Positions 8,376-16,656 of a DNA stretch of 64,000 bases are shown here, in pieces. Origin of the DNA: Variovorax sp. 770b2 (GTDB lineage: Bacteria; Pseudomonadota; Gammaproteobacteria; Burkholderiales; Burkholderiaceae_C); contig NZ_FOXJ01000001.1 in the NCBI RefSeq assembly GCF_900115685.1, forward strand, positions 2,699,796 through 2,763,795. Direction: 5' to 3'. The translations under genes and the position numbers were made by a program. The notes beneath the pieces were generated by a model, which saw nothing but the letters and a program-made list of their open reading frames with translations, was not told the DNA's origin and did no database searches. How positions within the stretch are numbered: position 1 is the first letter of the stretch; every line of letters begins with the position of its first letter.

Positions 8376-10106
8376 ATGCTGAACCCACCCGCGGCCACCC
8401 TGCCCACAGAGGCGAATGCGCTCCCATCCGGAGCCCTGGGAGTCCCGGGAGCCCCGGGCGCTCCCGTCGTCCAGCATTTCAGGCAGGCGCTGCTCTGGCC
8501 GCTGCGGCTGATGCCCTCGCCCGATGCCAGGCACACGCACCACGGCCCCTGGCAGGTGCTGCGCGACATGGGCGATGCGTCTCCCTGGCGCGAAGAGGTC
8601 GACGAATACACCGGCGACAGCAGCCGCTTCCACGAGCGGCACTACAACGAGTTCGTGAGCTTCCTGCCCTATGTGCAGCGCTTCCTTTATGGCGAAGGCC
8701 GCTCGCGCACCAAGGGCGACGATTCGGCATCCGGAAGCGATGGCGATTCGCCGATGCGCATCTTCCGCCGCCACGACATCGCGTCCGTGCGCGTGGTGTC
8801 GCAGCCCGGCGATGCGCCCATCACGCTCGATGTGGTGCACTGCGATCTCTACTTCTTCTTCGACATCGACGTGGTGTTGCTCAACCTCGAAGTCGGCGTG
8901 AACCACGTGAGCCTCGCGCAGGCGCAGGACATCCTCTATCGTTTCGGCCGCGCCTACCCCTCGGGCTGGGAGCCCGACGGCTCGGCGCTGCATTGCATGG
9001 CGAGCGTCGAGTGGCTGGGCGCCGACGGCCGCGTGCTCGCGAGCTCCGATGCGCAGCAGCGCGAGAGCTTTCTCTCGCACGTGGCGCAGCACCGCGCGCC
9101 GCGCATCTCGTCGCACTGGGCCTACCTGATGCAGCCGCTGGTGAGCGACCATTCCGACGAACCCGGCGCGCTGCGCTACCGCCAGATCGAGTACTACCGC
9201 ATGCCGGTGATGGCGTACCTCTCGATGGACGATCCGCGCCGCCTCACGCGCGACGACTTCGTGCGGCTCGCGCTGGTGACGGGCGCGGGCGCCACCGATG
9301 CCCACCTGCCCTACGCCGACCACCACCTCGCGGACTTCGAGCACAAGTACTGCTACGACCGTTTCTGGGTCGACGCCGGCGCAGCGCCCAACACGCGGTA
9401 CCTCTGCAACGGCCACGCGCTCGTCGTGGTGGGCGATGCGCACTCCGATTTCTTCTGCTGCCGCGACCGCGGCGTGCTCGCGCAGTTCAGGCACCAGCAC
9501 TTCCTGCTGTTCCTCATCGCGCATTTCCAGAAGGCGTCGCTCCTGATGTTCTCGGACCAACTGGTCGAGGCGCTCAAGAAGCTGGACATCCGCAGCACGC
9601 CGAGCGTGAAGCAGTTCAAGCGCGCGATCCGTTCGAGCTTCGAGCGGTTCCTGCGCTTCACGCACCGCTACTGGTTCCACGAGATCTCCGAGCAGGCGCA
9701 GGTGCGCGCGCTCTCGCACATGTGCGCCGCGCACCTGGGGCTCGATCCGCTGTACGACGAGGTCAAGTCGCGCATCGCCGACATGAACACCTACCTGGAT
9801 GCCGACAGCCTGCGCCGGCAGGCCAGCACCGTGGTGCGGCTCACGGTGGTCACGCTGTTCGGGTTGATCGGCACCATCACCACCGGCTTTCTCGGCATGA
9901 ACCTGCTGGCCGAAGCCGACGCGCCGCTGTGGCGCAAGGCGATCTGGTTCGGCGTGGTGTTCGTGGCGACGACGTGGCTCACGATCTACACGATGGTGAA
10001 GTCGCAGCGGCTGTCGGACTTCATCGATGCGCTGTCGAACGACCGGCTGGGGTTTCGCGGAAAGCTGGCGGCGCTGGCGCGGGTGTGGCGGCCGGGGGCG
10101 GATTAG
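8376..10106 (+). CDS. CorA-like membrane protein with a large N-terminal soluble domain
   Basis: A 576-residue protein of uncertain function. Residues 1-485 are soluble, begin with a Pro/Ala-rich leader and contain an acidic, aromatic-rich region. Two transmembrane helices follow near residues 486-512 and 521-543. The first ends in GFLGMNLL, with GMN at residues 507-509. A GMN tripeptide at the end of the first of two C-terminal helices is the hallmark of CorA divalent-cation channels. The cytoplasmic part is about twice the length of a standard CorA and I recognise no other family in it. The gene starts divergently from the kgu-type operon and ends nine bases before the phosphoesterase gene. 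Magnesium or other cation transport is inferred only from the C terminus. Confidence 0.8.
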   Translation: MLNPPAATLPTEANALPSGALGVPGAPGAPVVQHFRQALLWPLRLMPSPDARHTHHGPWQVLRDMGDASPWREEVDEYTGDSSRFHERHYNEFVSFLPYVQRFLYGEGRSRTKGDDSASGSDGDSPMRIFRRHDIASVRVVSQPGDAPITLDVVHCDLYFFFDIDVVLLNLEVGVNHVSLAQAQDILYRFGRAYPSGWEPDGSALHCMASVEWLGADGRVLASSDAQQRESFLSHVAQHRAPRISSHWAYLMQPLVSDHSDEPGALRYRQIEYYRMPVMAYLSMDDPRRLTRDDFVRLALVTGAGATDAHLPYADHHLADFEHKYCYDRFWVDAGAAPNTRYLCNGHALVVVGDAHSDFFCCRDRGVLAQFRHQHFLLFLIAHFQKASLLMFSDQLVEALKKLDIRSTPSVKQFKRAIRSSFERFLRFTHRYWFHEISEQAQVRALSHMCAAHLGLDPLYDEVKSRIADMNTYLDADSLRRQASTVVRLTVVTLFGLIGTITTGFLGMNLLAEADAPLWRKAIWFGVVFVATTWLTIYTMVKSQRLSDFIDALSNDRLGFRGKLAALARVWRPGAD

Positions 10107-10115
10107 AGTCTGCCG

Positions 10116-10853
10116 ATGCGCATCGCCCTCGTCTCCGACATTCACGGAAATCTCCCCGCACTCGAAGCCGTGGTCGAGGACATCGAACGCCGCGGCGTGG
10201 ACGCCATCGTCAACCTGGGCGACAGCCTCTCGGGTCCGTTGATGCCGCTGGAGACCGCGCAGTTCCTGATGGCGCAGGACTGGGTACAGCTTGCCGGAAA
10301 CCATGAGCGCCAATTGCTCACCGTGCCTGCGGACAGGCGCGGCGCGTCCGATGCGTTCGCGCACGCACGACTCGGCGTGAAGGAATTTGCCTGGATCGCA
10401 TCGCTGACGCACACACACCGCCTCAGCGCAGATGTGCTGCTGTGTCATGGCACGCCGGCGAGCGATCTCGAATACTTCCTGGAGACCGTGGCGCCCGACG
10501 AGTTCCGCGCAGCCACGCAGGCCGAGATCGATGCACGGACCAGCGATGTCGATGCGGCGCTGGTCGCCTGCGGGCATACGCATGTGCCGCGCGTGGCGCG
10601 TGCGTCCGGCGGGCAACTGATCGTCAACCCCGGCAGCGTCGGCCTGCCGGCCTATGACGACATCCACCCCTATCCGCACGCCGTCGAAACCGGCTCGCCC
10701 CATGCGCGCTATGCCATCGTCGAGCAGCGCGACGGCGGCTGGAGCGCCAGGCTGGTGGCCGTTCCGTACGATCACACCGCGATGGCGAAACTGGCGCTGG
10801 AGAACGGGCGGCCCGATTGGGCCCATGCACTTGCCACCGGGCGCATGCCCTAG
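10116..10853 (+). CDS. Metallophosphoesterase, YfcE/MJ0936 type
   Basis: A 245-residue calcineurin-like phosphoesterase. Family metal-binding blocks are visible in order: SDIHGNLPAL (Asp, His, residues 7-16), NLGDSLSGP (Asp), GNHE (Asn-His), LLCHGTP (His) and CGHTHVP (His-x-His). The sequence GQLIVNPGSVGLP is the usual end of the core. The physiological substrate is unknown; relatives hydrolyse small phosphodiesters. It starts nine bases after the CorA-like gene and is probably cotranscribed with it. Confidence 0.92.
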   Translation: MRIALVSDIHGNLPALEAVVEDIERRGVDAIVNLGDSLSGPLMPLETAQFLMAQDWVQLAGNHERQLLTVPADRRGASDAFAHARLGVKEFAWIASLTHTHRLSADVLLCHGTPASDLEYFLETVAPDEFRAATQAEIDARTSDVDAALVACGHTHVPRVARASGGQLIVNPGSVGLPAYDDIHPYPHAVETGSPHARYAIVEQRDGGWSARLVAVPYDHTAMAKLALENGRPDWAHALATGRMP

Positions 10854-10959
10854 CGCTGCAACGCGCGTTCCGGACGATCGGTTCCCATTTCCGGCGCCAC
10901 GGAGGTTGAGCGTTCGGGTGCTGCAAGCAAAACTCGCTCGCACCACAGGAGCCTCCTCG

Positions 10960-12189
10960 ATGTTCAACAACCTTCCCGACTACGTCGAGGACCCGATCCT
11001 GGGTCTGTTCGATGCCTACCGCGCGGATGTACGCACGCGCAAGGCGAATCTCGGCATCGGCATCTACTGCGGCGAGGACGGCCGCGTGCCCGTGCTGGCC
11101 TCGGTGCGCGCGGCACGCGAGCGCATCGATGAAACGGCGCCCAGCATCTACCTTCCCACCGAGGGCCTGCAGGGCTATCGCAACGCGGTTCGCGAACTCG
11201 TGTTCGGTGGCGCAACGGCAGACCTGCAGGACCGGGTGGTCACGATACAGGCGGCCGGCGGAACGGGCGCGCTGCGCGTCGGTGCCGAGTTTCTCGCGAG
11301 CACGAACGCCAGCCCCAGGGTCTGCATGCCCGACCCGACATGGGTCAACCACCAGGCGATCTTCCAGGCCGCGGGCTTCGAGGTGTCGCACTGTCCGTAC
11401 CGCACGCCGAAGGGGCGCTTCGACATCGACGGCACCCTGGCGGCCCTGAACGCCCTGCCCGCCGAAACCGTCGTGCTGCTCCACCCCTGCTGCCACAACC
11501 CGACGGGCATCGACCCGTCACGCGAAGAATGGGCCCGGCTGCTGGACGCGATGGCGCAGCGCGCATTGCTCCCCTTCTTCGACATGGCCTACCAGGGCTT
11601 CGCCGAAAGCCTGGACGACGACGCATGGGCCGTGCGCGAGTGCGTGCGGCGTGAAATCCCGTGCCTCGTGGCGAGCTCGTATTCGAAGAACTTCTCGCTG
11701 TACGGAGAGCGCGTCGGCGCGCTGAGCATTCATGCGCCCGGCCTCGAAGCGGCCAAGGTCCTGGGACAGCTCAAGGTGGTGGTCCGCCGCAGCTATTCGT
11801 GTCCGCCTGCGCATGGCGCGGCGCTTGTGGCCACCGTGCTGCAGGACGCGCCACTGCATGCGCAATGGCGTGCCGAGCTGGACGGCATGCGCCAGCGGAT
11901 GCTGGGCGTGCGCGCTTCGTTGCATGCCCTGCTCACGAGAGAACTGCCGGACGCCGATCTCTCGTTTCTCCTGCAGCAGCGCGGGATGTTCAGCTATTCG
12001 GGGCTGTCGGATGCGCAGATCGACCAGCTGCGCAGCAGGCACGGTGTGTATGTCGTGTCGTCCGGCCGCGTCTGCATCGCGGGCATCAACGCATCGAACC
12101 TCGCGCAGGTGTGCGAGGCGCTTGTCGATGTGATGGGGCGCGCCGTCCACGCAGGGCCTGCGAAGGACGCCGGGTTCAATCCCCGGTGA
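10960..12189 (+). CDS. Aromatic amino acid / aspartate aminotransferase (class I)
   Basis: A 409-residue PLP-dependent aminotransferase of the AspC/TyrB subgroup, which moves amino groups between aspartate or aromatic amino acids and 2-oxoglutarate. Recognisable blocks are NLGIGIYCGEDGRVPVL near the N terminus, AAGGTGALRVGAEFL, LLHPCCHNPTGIDPS, the Asp of FFDMAYQGFAE, and the PLP lysine in SSYSKNFSLYGERVGALS. The ATG at 10960 is chosen because GGAG lies ten bases upstream and the N terminus then matches the family length; the frame is open for 102 more codons upstream. The 3' end overlaps the convergent hydrolase gene by 14 bases. Some variant residues (CYGEDG for the usual VYYDDEG type) leave the substrate open. 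Confidence 0.9.
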   Translation: MFNNLPDYVEDPILGLFDAYRADVRTRKANLGIGIYCGEDGRVPVLASVRAARERIDETAPSIYLPTEGLQGYRNAVRELVFGGATADLQDRVVTIQAAGGTGALRVGAEFLASTNASPRVCMPDPTWVNHQAIFQAAGFEVSHCPYRTPKGRFDIDGTLAALNALPAETVVLLHPCCHNPTGIDPSREEWARLLDAMAQRALLPFFDMAYQGFAESLDDDAWAVRECVRREIPCLVASSYSKNFSLYGERVGALSIHAPGLEAAKVLGQLKVVVRRSYSCPPAHGAALVATVLQDAPLHAQWRAELDGMRQRMLGVRASLHALLTRELPDADLSFLLQQRGMFSYSGLSDAQIDQLRSRHGVYVVSSGRVCIAGINASNLAQVCEALVDVMGRAVHAGPAKDAGFNPR

Positions 12190-12715
12190 ACGCGATCTCC
12201 GCGCTCGCGACTGCGCCGATGCGCACGCCGAAGCTCGTGATGTCCGAGAGCGTCGCGTTGTGGTGCGCGCGGATGAAGGCGCCGGTGGCATGCGGCTTGT
12301 CGTGCGAGGTGTGCGCATCGGCCGCGAGCACCACCTCGTAGCCGAGCGCTGCGGCGCGGCGGGCGGTGGTGTCCACGCAGAACTCCGACGAATAGCCGCA
12401 GACCACCACGCGTCGCACGCCCTGCCCCATGAGCCATGCGTCGAGCGGCGTGCGCAGGAAGGAATCGGGCGTGGTCTTGCGGATTTTCGTGTCGGCCGCA
12501 TCGATGTCCAGTGCATCGGCGAGCTGCCAGCGTTCGGAATCGAATTCCAGGTCGACCGCGTTCTCGTGCTGGATGAAGGCCACCGGCGCGCCGGCGGCGC
12601 GGGCACGTTCGGTGAGCGCGTTGATGCGCTGGATCACTTCCTGTGCCTCGTGGGGCCGCGGTGGGTCGTCGCAAAGACCGCGCTGCACGTCGATGACCAG
12701 GACCGCAGTTTTCAT
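12176..12715 (-). CDS. Isochorismatase-fold cysteine hydrolase
   Basis: A 179-residue cysteine hydrolase of the isochorismatase/nicotinamidase superfamily. The catalytic Asp is in VIDVQRGLCDD (about residues 7-17) and the nucleophilic Cys in GYSSEFCVDTTARRAAALGYEV. A lysine in TKIRKTTPDSF is in the place expected for the third catalytic residue. The ATG at 12715 follows the stop codon of the membrane-protein gene by four bases, so the two are likely coupled. The substrate (amide or N-carbamoyl compound) is unknown. Confidence 0.88.
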   Translation of the reverse strand: MKTAVLVIDVQRGLCDDPPRPHEAQEVIQRINALTERARAAGAPVAFIQHENAVDLEFDSERWQLADALDIDAADTKIRKTTPDSFLRTPLDAWLMGQGVRRVVVCGYSSEFCVDTTARRAAALGYEVVLAADAHTSHDKPHATGAFIRAHHNATLSDITSFGVRIGAVASAEIAFTGD

Positions 12716-12719
12716 GGCG

Positions 12720-13133
12720 CTAGAAGGCAAGGCCCTTGACCGACCAGAGGATGGCGCCGGACAAGAGCGTGGAGATGAGTGCGACGACGGCGCTGGCACC
12801 GAACGAGGTGCCGATGCCGATCTGGAAGCCCAGCGTGTAGGCCACGAACAGCGCCACCATCGCCAGCAGCGCCGGCGTGCCGTTCACGTGGTGAATGCCT
12901 GCCGCGGCGAAGAAGCTCATGTAGGCCAGCAGGGCCAGCGCCACGAACAGCGAGGCATAGAACACCGACTTGAACGACTCGCCCAGCGTCGGCGACACGC
13001 CCGCCACCACCTGCGCCGATATCTTCACCACCACCGTCACGAACAGCACCAGCGCACAGACCGCGATCGTGAGCTTGAGCGGCGCCATGAAGGCGAAGAA
13101 GACGAACGCGCCGATGAAGAGGAGGTAATGCAT
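12720..13133 (-). CDS. Small conserved membrane protein of unknown function
   Basis: A 137-residue protein with four hydrophobic segments. They lie at about residues 3-15, 19-44, 55-77 and 87-135, the last long enough for two helices. There are few charged residues, and I recognise no catalytic motif. It is the first gene of a two-gene minus-strand unit and its stop codon is four bases from the start of the cysteine hydrolase gene. I do not recognise the family. Confidence 0.8.
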   Translation of the reverse strand: MHYLLFIGAFVFFAFMAPLKLTIAVCALVLFVTVVVKISAQVVAGVSPTLGESFKSVFYASLFVALALLAYMSFFAAAGIHHVNGTPALLAMVALFVAYTLGFQIGIGTSFGASAVVALISTLLSGAILWSVKGLAF

Positions 13134-13184
13134 GTGAGGTGCGATTGTGGGGCTTGCGGGGCCACGCCCCCCCGGGCCGCGGCC

Positions 13185-14774
13185 TCAGCTCCAGGCGCTC
13201 ACCTCCAGCCGCACCTTGCCGGTGATGCCGGGCGCACCCGGTCCCGCGCCCAGGCTGGAGAGCGGCACGATGAACTGCTGCTTGCCGCCGGCCAGTTGCC
13301 TCGGGCTCATCGGCAGCGACGCCTGCCCTGCGGTGTCGGTCTGCCAGCCGTATTTGACGTTCCAGTTCTGCGCCGCATCGTCGGGCGTGGGCGGCGCGAT
13401 CTCGATGATGAGCGTGTCGCGAAAGAGCGAGCTGCCTTCGTAGTGCCCGTCGAGCCAGAACTTCTTGTTCACCTGGTAGTCGGGCACGCGCACGCCCAGC
13501 GTCATGGCGTAGGCGAGCGTCGGGCGGTCCTGGTTGACGCGGGCCTTGTTGGCCAGGAACACGGTCGAGAGATAGATCGAGCGGCGCTCGGGTTTCTTCG
13601 GATCGGTCAGCTCCTTGTGCGTGCGGCAGGCGGGCGAGTCTTCCTCGGCCACGCGACGACTGAGGTACCAGCGCTTGCCGCGGGGCGCGGCCAGGAGCTC
13701 GACCTGGTAGAGCGCATCGACGTCGGCGTCCTTGGGCAGGTCGGGCGGCAGCGTCACGCCGTCGACGTCGAACCAGAGGTCCACCCGCACGTCGCCGAAG
13801 AGAAAGCGCACGAGGTTCTGGTAGGCCTCCTCGGAGTTGACGATGCCGAAGTAGCCCGAGTGAGAACGAAAGGCGTAGGCGGTGGCCACGGGCTGTGTCT
13901 TCTTGTTCGCGTCGATGGACCAGAGCGAGGCGTTCTCGATGCGCACCAGCCCGTCGCTGCCGTGGCCCGCGAACATGCGCGAGAGCCCCTTGGCGGTTTC
14001 GTAGTCGCCGCGGTTGGAGCCGACCATGCAGAAGAAGCGCTCGGCCGGAAAGGCCGTGGCCGGCAGGTAGTCCATGCGGCCGTCGATGGCCGGCGTCGCG
14101 AGGAACTCGGACATCTTCTCGCGGTTGAAGGTGTTCATCTCGTTGGCCGTGAGCCAGGCCGGGATGTTGACGCCGCCCATGTCGATGCCGTTGTGCGGCG
14201 TGGCATAGGTGAACACCTTGTCCACGCAGGCGCGCGCCGCGGGGTCGCCCAGCGCCGGGTTCTGCAGGAAGGCGCGCACCACCAGCCCGCCCATCGAATG
14301 CGCCACCAGGTAGCAGCGGAAGTCGGCTGCGGCGGCCGCGCCTTCGCGCTGCGCCACGAGATCGCGCACCCGCAGGATCAGCTTGCTCAAACCCTGCGCG
14401 TAGAACTTGATGTTGCGCGACTTGCCATCGCCCAGGAGTTCCGAGCCGGTGTCGTAGTAGCGGTAGATGATGACCGAGGCCGAAGGGATGCCGTCCACGT
14501 CCTTGCCGGTCTCGTCGGGCGAGGGCTTCCAGTCGTCGTCCAGGATGTCCAGGCCGTTCTGGTAGACGCTCTGGTACTGGAAGTCGGCCAGGAGGCGCAC
14601 CACCGGCGACTCGAAGACGAACTTCTGCGCGGGCGCGTCCTTCTTGACGGTGGCGCGGTAGACCGTGGAGCCGACGTTGAAGCCGCAGAACGGATCGGCC
14701 GCGGTCTCGTCGCGCTCGGATTCGGTCATGGCGTAGCCACGCACGTAGATGATGGGATAGCGGTTGCCGCTCAT
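13185..14774 (-). CDS. Lipase-like alpha/beta hydrolase
   Basis: A 529-residue protein with an N-terminal alpha/beta-hydrolase domain. It opens with PIIYVRGYA, the beta-strand and oxyanion-loop region of lipases, and has the nucleophile elbow AHSMGG (VAHSMGGLVVRAFL, about residues 165-178), with TYATPHNG after it as in triacylglycerol lipases and PGAP1-like hydrolases. A C-terminal half of about 200 residues is beta-rich (for example LRVDLWFDVDGVTLP and FWLDGHYEGSSLFRDTLIIEIAPP) and matches nothing I recognise. There is no obvious signal peptide from the ATG at 14774. The upstream in-frame extension to 14963 reads across the divergent promoter region and is rejected. Confidence 0.85.
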   Translation of the reverse strand: MSGNRYPIIYVRGYAMTESERDETAADPFCGFNVGSTVYRATVKKDAPAQKFVFESPVVRLLADFQYQSVYQNGLDILDDDWKPSPDETGKDVDGIPSASVIIYRYYDTGSELLGDGKSRNIKFYAQGLSKLILRVRDLVAQREGAAAAADFRCYLVAHSMGGLVVRAFLQNPALGDPAARACVDKVFTYATPHNGIDMGGVNIPAWLTANEMNTFNREKMSEFLATPAIDGRMDYLPATAFPAERFFCMVGSNRGDYETAKGLSRMFAGHGSDGLVRIENASLWSIDANKKTQPVATAYAFRSHSGYFGIVNSEEAYQNLVRFLFGDVRVDLWFDVDGVTLPPDLPKDADVDALYQVELLAAPRGKRWYLSRRVAEEDSPACRTHKELTDPKKPERRSIYLSTVFLANKARVNQDRPTLAYAMTLGVRVPDYQVNKKFWLDGHYEGSSLFRDTLIIEIAPPTPDDAAQNWNVKYGWQTDTAGQASLPMSPRQLAGGKQQFIVPLSSLGAGPGAPGITGKVRLEVSAWS

Positions 14775-14898
14775 GTGTATCGCCTTCTCATGGCCCGTGA
14801 AGGGCCCGAGTGTGCCGGGGCTGGGCGCGGCGTGCCATAGAACGCACGGCATAGGGACAGGCCCGGCGCCCCACGCCGGATATTCCCCTGCCAGCCGA

Positions 14899-14928
14899 AT
14901 GTTTCTGTGGCTGAAACCATTGAAACAT
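14899..14928. promoter_or_regulatory. Inverted repeat ATGTTTC-N16-GAAACAT in divergent promoter region
   Basis: The 208-base gap between the divergent lipase-like and lipoprotein-hydrolase genes contains ATGTTTC (14899-14905) and its complement GAAACAT (14922-14928), with a further GAAAC at 14913-14917 between them. The arms could form an operator read by an unidentified regulator for one or both genes. I see no convincing promoter hexamers, so this is tentative. Confidence 0.35.
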
Positions 14929-14982
14929 GCGCCCGGGATAGTCTCGCGCCACCCAACAAACACACGTCCAGAGGTGCTTCCA

Positions 14983-16104
14983 ATGACTGACGACTCGGCT
15001 TCGCAGGGGTCCTACCTGCCCCAACTCCTGCGCCGGGGCACGGCGCTCGCCGCGGCCGGCTGCGCCTTCGTCGCGGGCTGCAGTGCCGCCGGAGGCGGTG
15101 AGGCGCGCTACGAGAACTCGCCGCAGTTCCGGGACGGCGTCTTCCAGAACATGGCCAACCCCGACGAGAAGCCCTCGGCCAGCGCCTGGCGCATCTGGTC
15201 GCGCTTCATCGTCGGCAGCAAGGTCGACACGGTGCCGGTCGATGCGATCCCGGTGCGTGAAATCAGCGCGAAGGACCTGGACGCGCTCGACGCCAAGGCC
15301 AACCACGTGGTGCGCCTGGGCCACTCGTCGCACCTGCTCAAGCTGCGCGGCAAGTACTGGCTGATCGACCCGGTGTTCAGCGAGCGCGCATCGCCCGTGC
15401 AGTGGGCCGGCCCGAAGCGCTTTCACAAGCCGCCGCTCACGCTCGCGCAACTGCCGCCCATCGAGGGCGTGATCCTCTCGCACGACCACTACGACCATCT
15501 GGACGTGGCGACCATCGAATACCTCTCGAAAAGCGTGAAGCGCTACTTCGTGCCGCTGGGCGTGCGCTCGCGGCTGGTGGTGATGGGCGTGCCCGCGGAA
15601 CGCGTGACCGAGCTGGACTGGTGGCAGGACGCCGAGCACGACGGCGTGAAGCTCACCGCCACGCCGGCGCAGCATTTCTCGGGCCGCACGCTCTCGGATC
15701 GCGGCCGCACGCTGTGGGCCTCATGGGTGGTGCAGAGCGGCGAGCAGCGCATCTTCTACAGCGGCGACTCGGGCTACTTCCCCGGCTTCAAGCAGATCGG
15801 CGAGCGCTTGGGCGGCTTCGACCTGGCGCTGATGGAAAACGGCGCCTACGACGCCTACTGGCCCGGCGTGCACATGACGCCCGAGCAGAGCGTGCAGGCC
15901 TTCGAGGACCTGCGCGGCAAGGTGTTCTTCTCGGTGCACAACAGCACCTTCGACCTGTCCTTCCACACCTGGCACGACCCGCTGGACCGCATCGCGGCCC
16001 TCACCGAAGCCAGGAAGATCGAACTGGCGACGCCGGTGATCGGAGAGGTGGTGACGGTAGGGCAGGCGCGGACGAACACGCGGTGGTGGCAGGGGCTGCG
16101 CTAG
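14983..16104 (+). CDS. Lipoprotein MBL-fold metallohydrolase, NAPE-PLD/UlaG-like
   Basis: A 373-residue metallo-beta-lactamase-fold hydrolase. Residues 16-33 form a lipoprotein signal (RRGTALAAAGCAFVAGC) with a lipobox ending at the Cys near residue 33, so it is probably anchored in the periplasm. The zinc motif HDHYDHLD (HxHxDH, about residues 167-174) is intact. Other family blocks are TPAQHFSGRT, FYSGDSGYFPGF and VFFSVHNSTF. This subgroup resembles N-acyl-phosphatidylethanolamine phospholipase D. The ATG at 14983 is preferred because it gives a proper signal peptide. The 3' end overlaps the next convergent gene by four bases. Confidence 0.9.
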   Translation: MTDDSASQGSYLPQLLRRGTALAAAGCAFVAGCSAAGGGEARYENSPQFRDGVFQNMANPDEKPSASAWRIWSRFIVGSKVDTVPVDAIPVREISAKDLDALDAKANHVVRLGHSSHLLKLRGKYWLIDPVFSERASPVQWAGPKRFHKPPLTLAQLPPIEGVILSHDHYDHLDVATIEYLSKSVKRYFVPLGVRSRLVVMGVPAERVTELDWWQDAEHDGVKLTATPAQHFSGRTLSDRGRTLWASWVVQSGEQRIFYSGDSGYFPGFKQIGERLGGFDLALMENGAYDAYWPGVHMTPEQSVQAFEDLRGKVFFSVHNSTFDLSFHTWHDPLDRIAALTEARKIELATPVIGEVVTVGQARTNTRWWQGLR

Positions 16105-16463
16105 CCTGGCCCGCTTTCTGCCAGTCGGTTCGTCGTCGGTTCGGCGACAGGGAGCGATTGTTCGACGTAGCCGTGCTTCAGCAGATCGGCAACGAGCCAC
16201 TTCTTGCCGAACCATCCGAACAGGAACATGAGCACGGCGTACCCGAGCAAGCCGGCGATCGCCACCAGGGCCGCGCCCGAAGAGCGATAGGCGTCGATCG
16301 AGAATTTCGTGAACGCGCCACCTAGAAGGGCAAAGCCGAAGGGGCGCCACAGCCCTTCGGAAATCGCCCACAGCATGGGAAGAAGAAACGCGAACCACGA
16401 GAAGCCCGGCCGGACGGTTCTCGTCTTGCCGCCGCGATGGGTCAGCAGGAGGGTCGCGGCCAC
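16101..16463 (-). CDS. Small membrane protein, DUF2628-like
   Basis: A 120-residue protein with a GTG start preceded by GAGG. The pattern GFSWFAFLLPMLWAISEGLWRPFGFALLG is like DUF2628 proteins, which carry Phe/Trp-rich membrane segments. A second hydrophobic segment spans about residues 63-86, and the tail contains LLKHGY, another recurring element of that family. Function unknown. It follows the 61-residue gene by seven bases, placing it third in the parC transcription unit. Confidence 0.65.
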   Translation of the reverse strand: MAATLLLTHRGGKTRTVRPGFSWFAFLLPMLWAISEGLWRPFGFALLGGAFTKFSIDAYRSSGAALVAIAGLLGYAVLMFLFGWFGKKWLVADLLKHGYVEQSLPVAEPTTNRLAESGPG

Positions 16464-16470
16464 TTGCGCC

Positions 16471-16656
16471 TCAACGCTCGCGCCGCTCGCGCGCCCGGCG
16501 CACCTGCCGGGTCTCGATGGCCTGCGCCGCGGCGCGGTCCTTCTCGCGCCGCTTGGCGGCGCGCTTCATCCGGAAGTGCCGGCCCACCAGGAAGCTGGCA
16601 AGGCCGGTCACCACGGCGATGAACAGGCCGATGACGCTGATGTCGATGCCGCCCAT
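16471..16656 (-). CDS. Small single-pass membrane protein coupled to parC
   Basis: A 61-residue open frame whose ATG overlaps the parC stop codon as TGATG. Residues 4-24 are a hydrophobic helix (ISVIGLFIAVVTGLASFLVG) and residues 28-61 are a strongly basic, charged tail (KRAAKRREKDR, VRRARERRER). That layout is typical of a membrane-anchored small protein with a cytoplasmic helix. I do not recognise a family. The translational coupling and sensible composition support it being real. Confidence 0.6.
   Translation of the reverse strand: MGGIDISVIGLFIAVVTGLASFLVGRHFRMKRAAKRREKDRAAAQAIETRQVRRARERRER

Noticed and set aside
8352..10970. Antisense open frame of over 800 codons opposite the CorA-like and phosphoesterase genes
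   Set aside because: Composition is rich in Arg, His and Ala as expected for a shadow frame in GC-rich DNA. The plus-strand frames encode recognisable motifs.
12429..14840. Plus-strand open frame of about 800 codons opposite the lipase-like gene
   Set aside because: The minus strand carries the lipase nucleophile motif AHSMGG and sensible start and stop positions. The plus frame has no family features.
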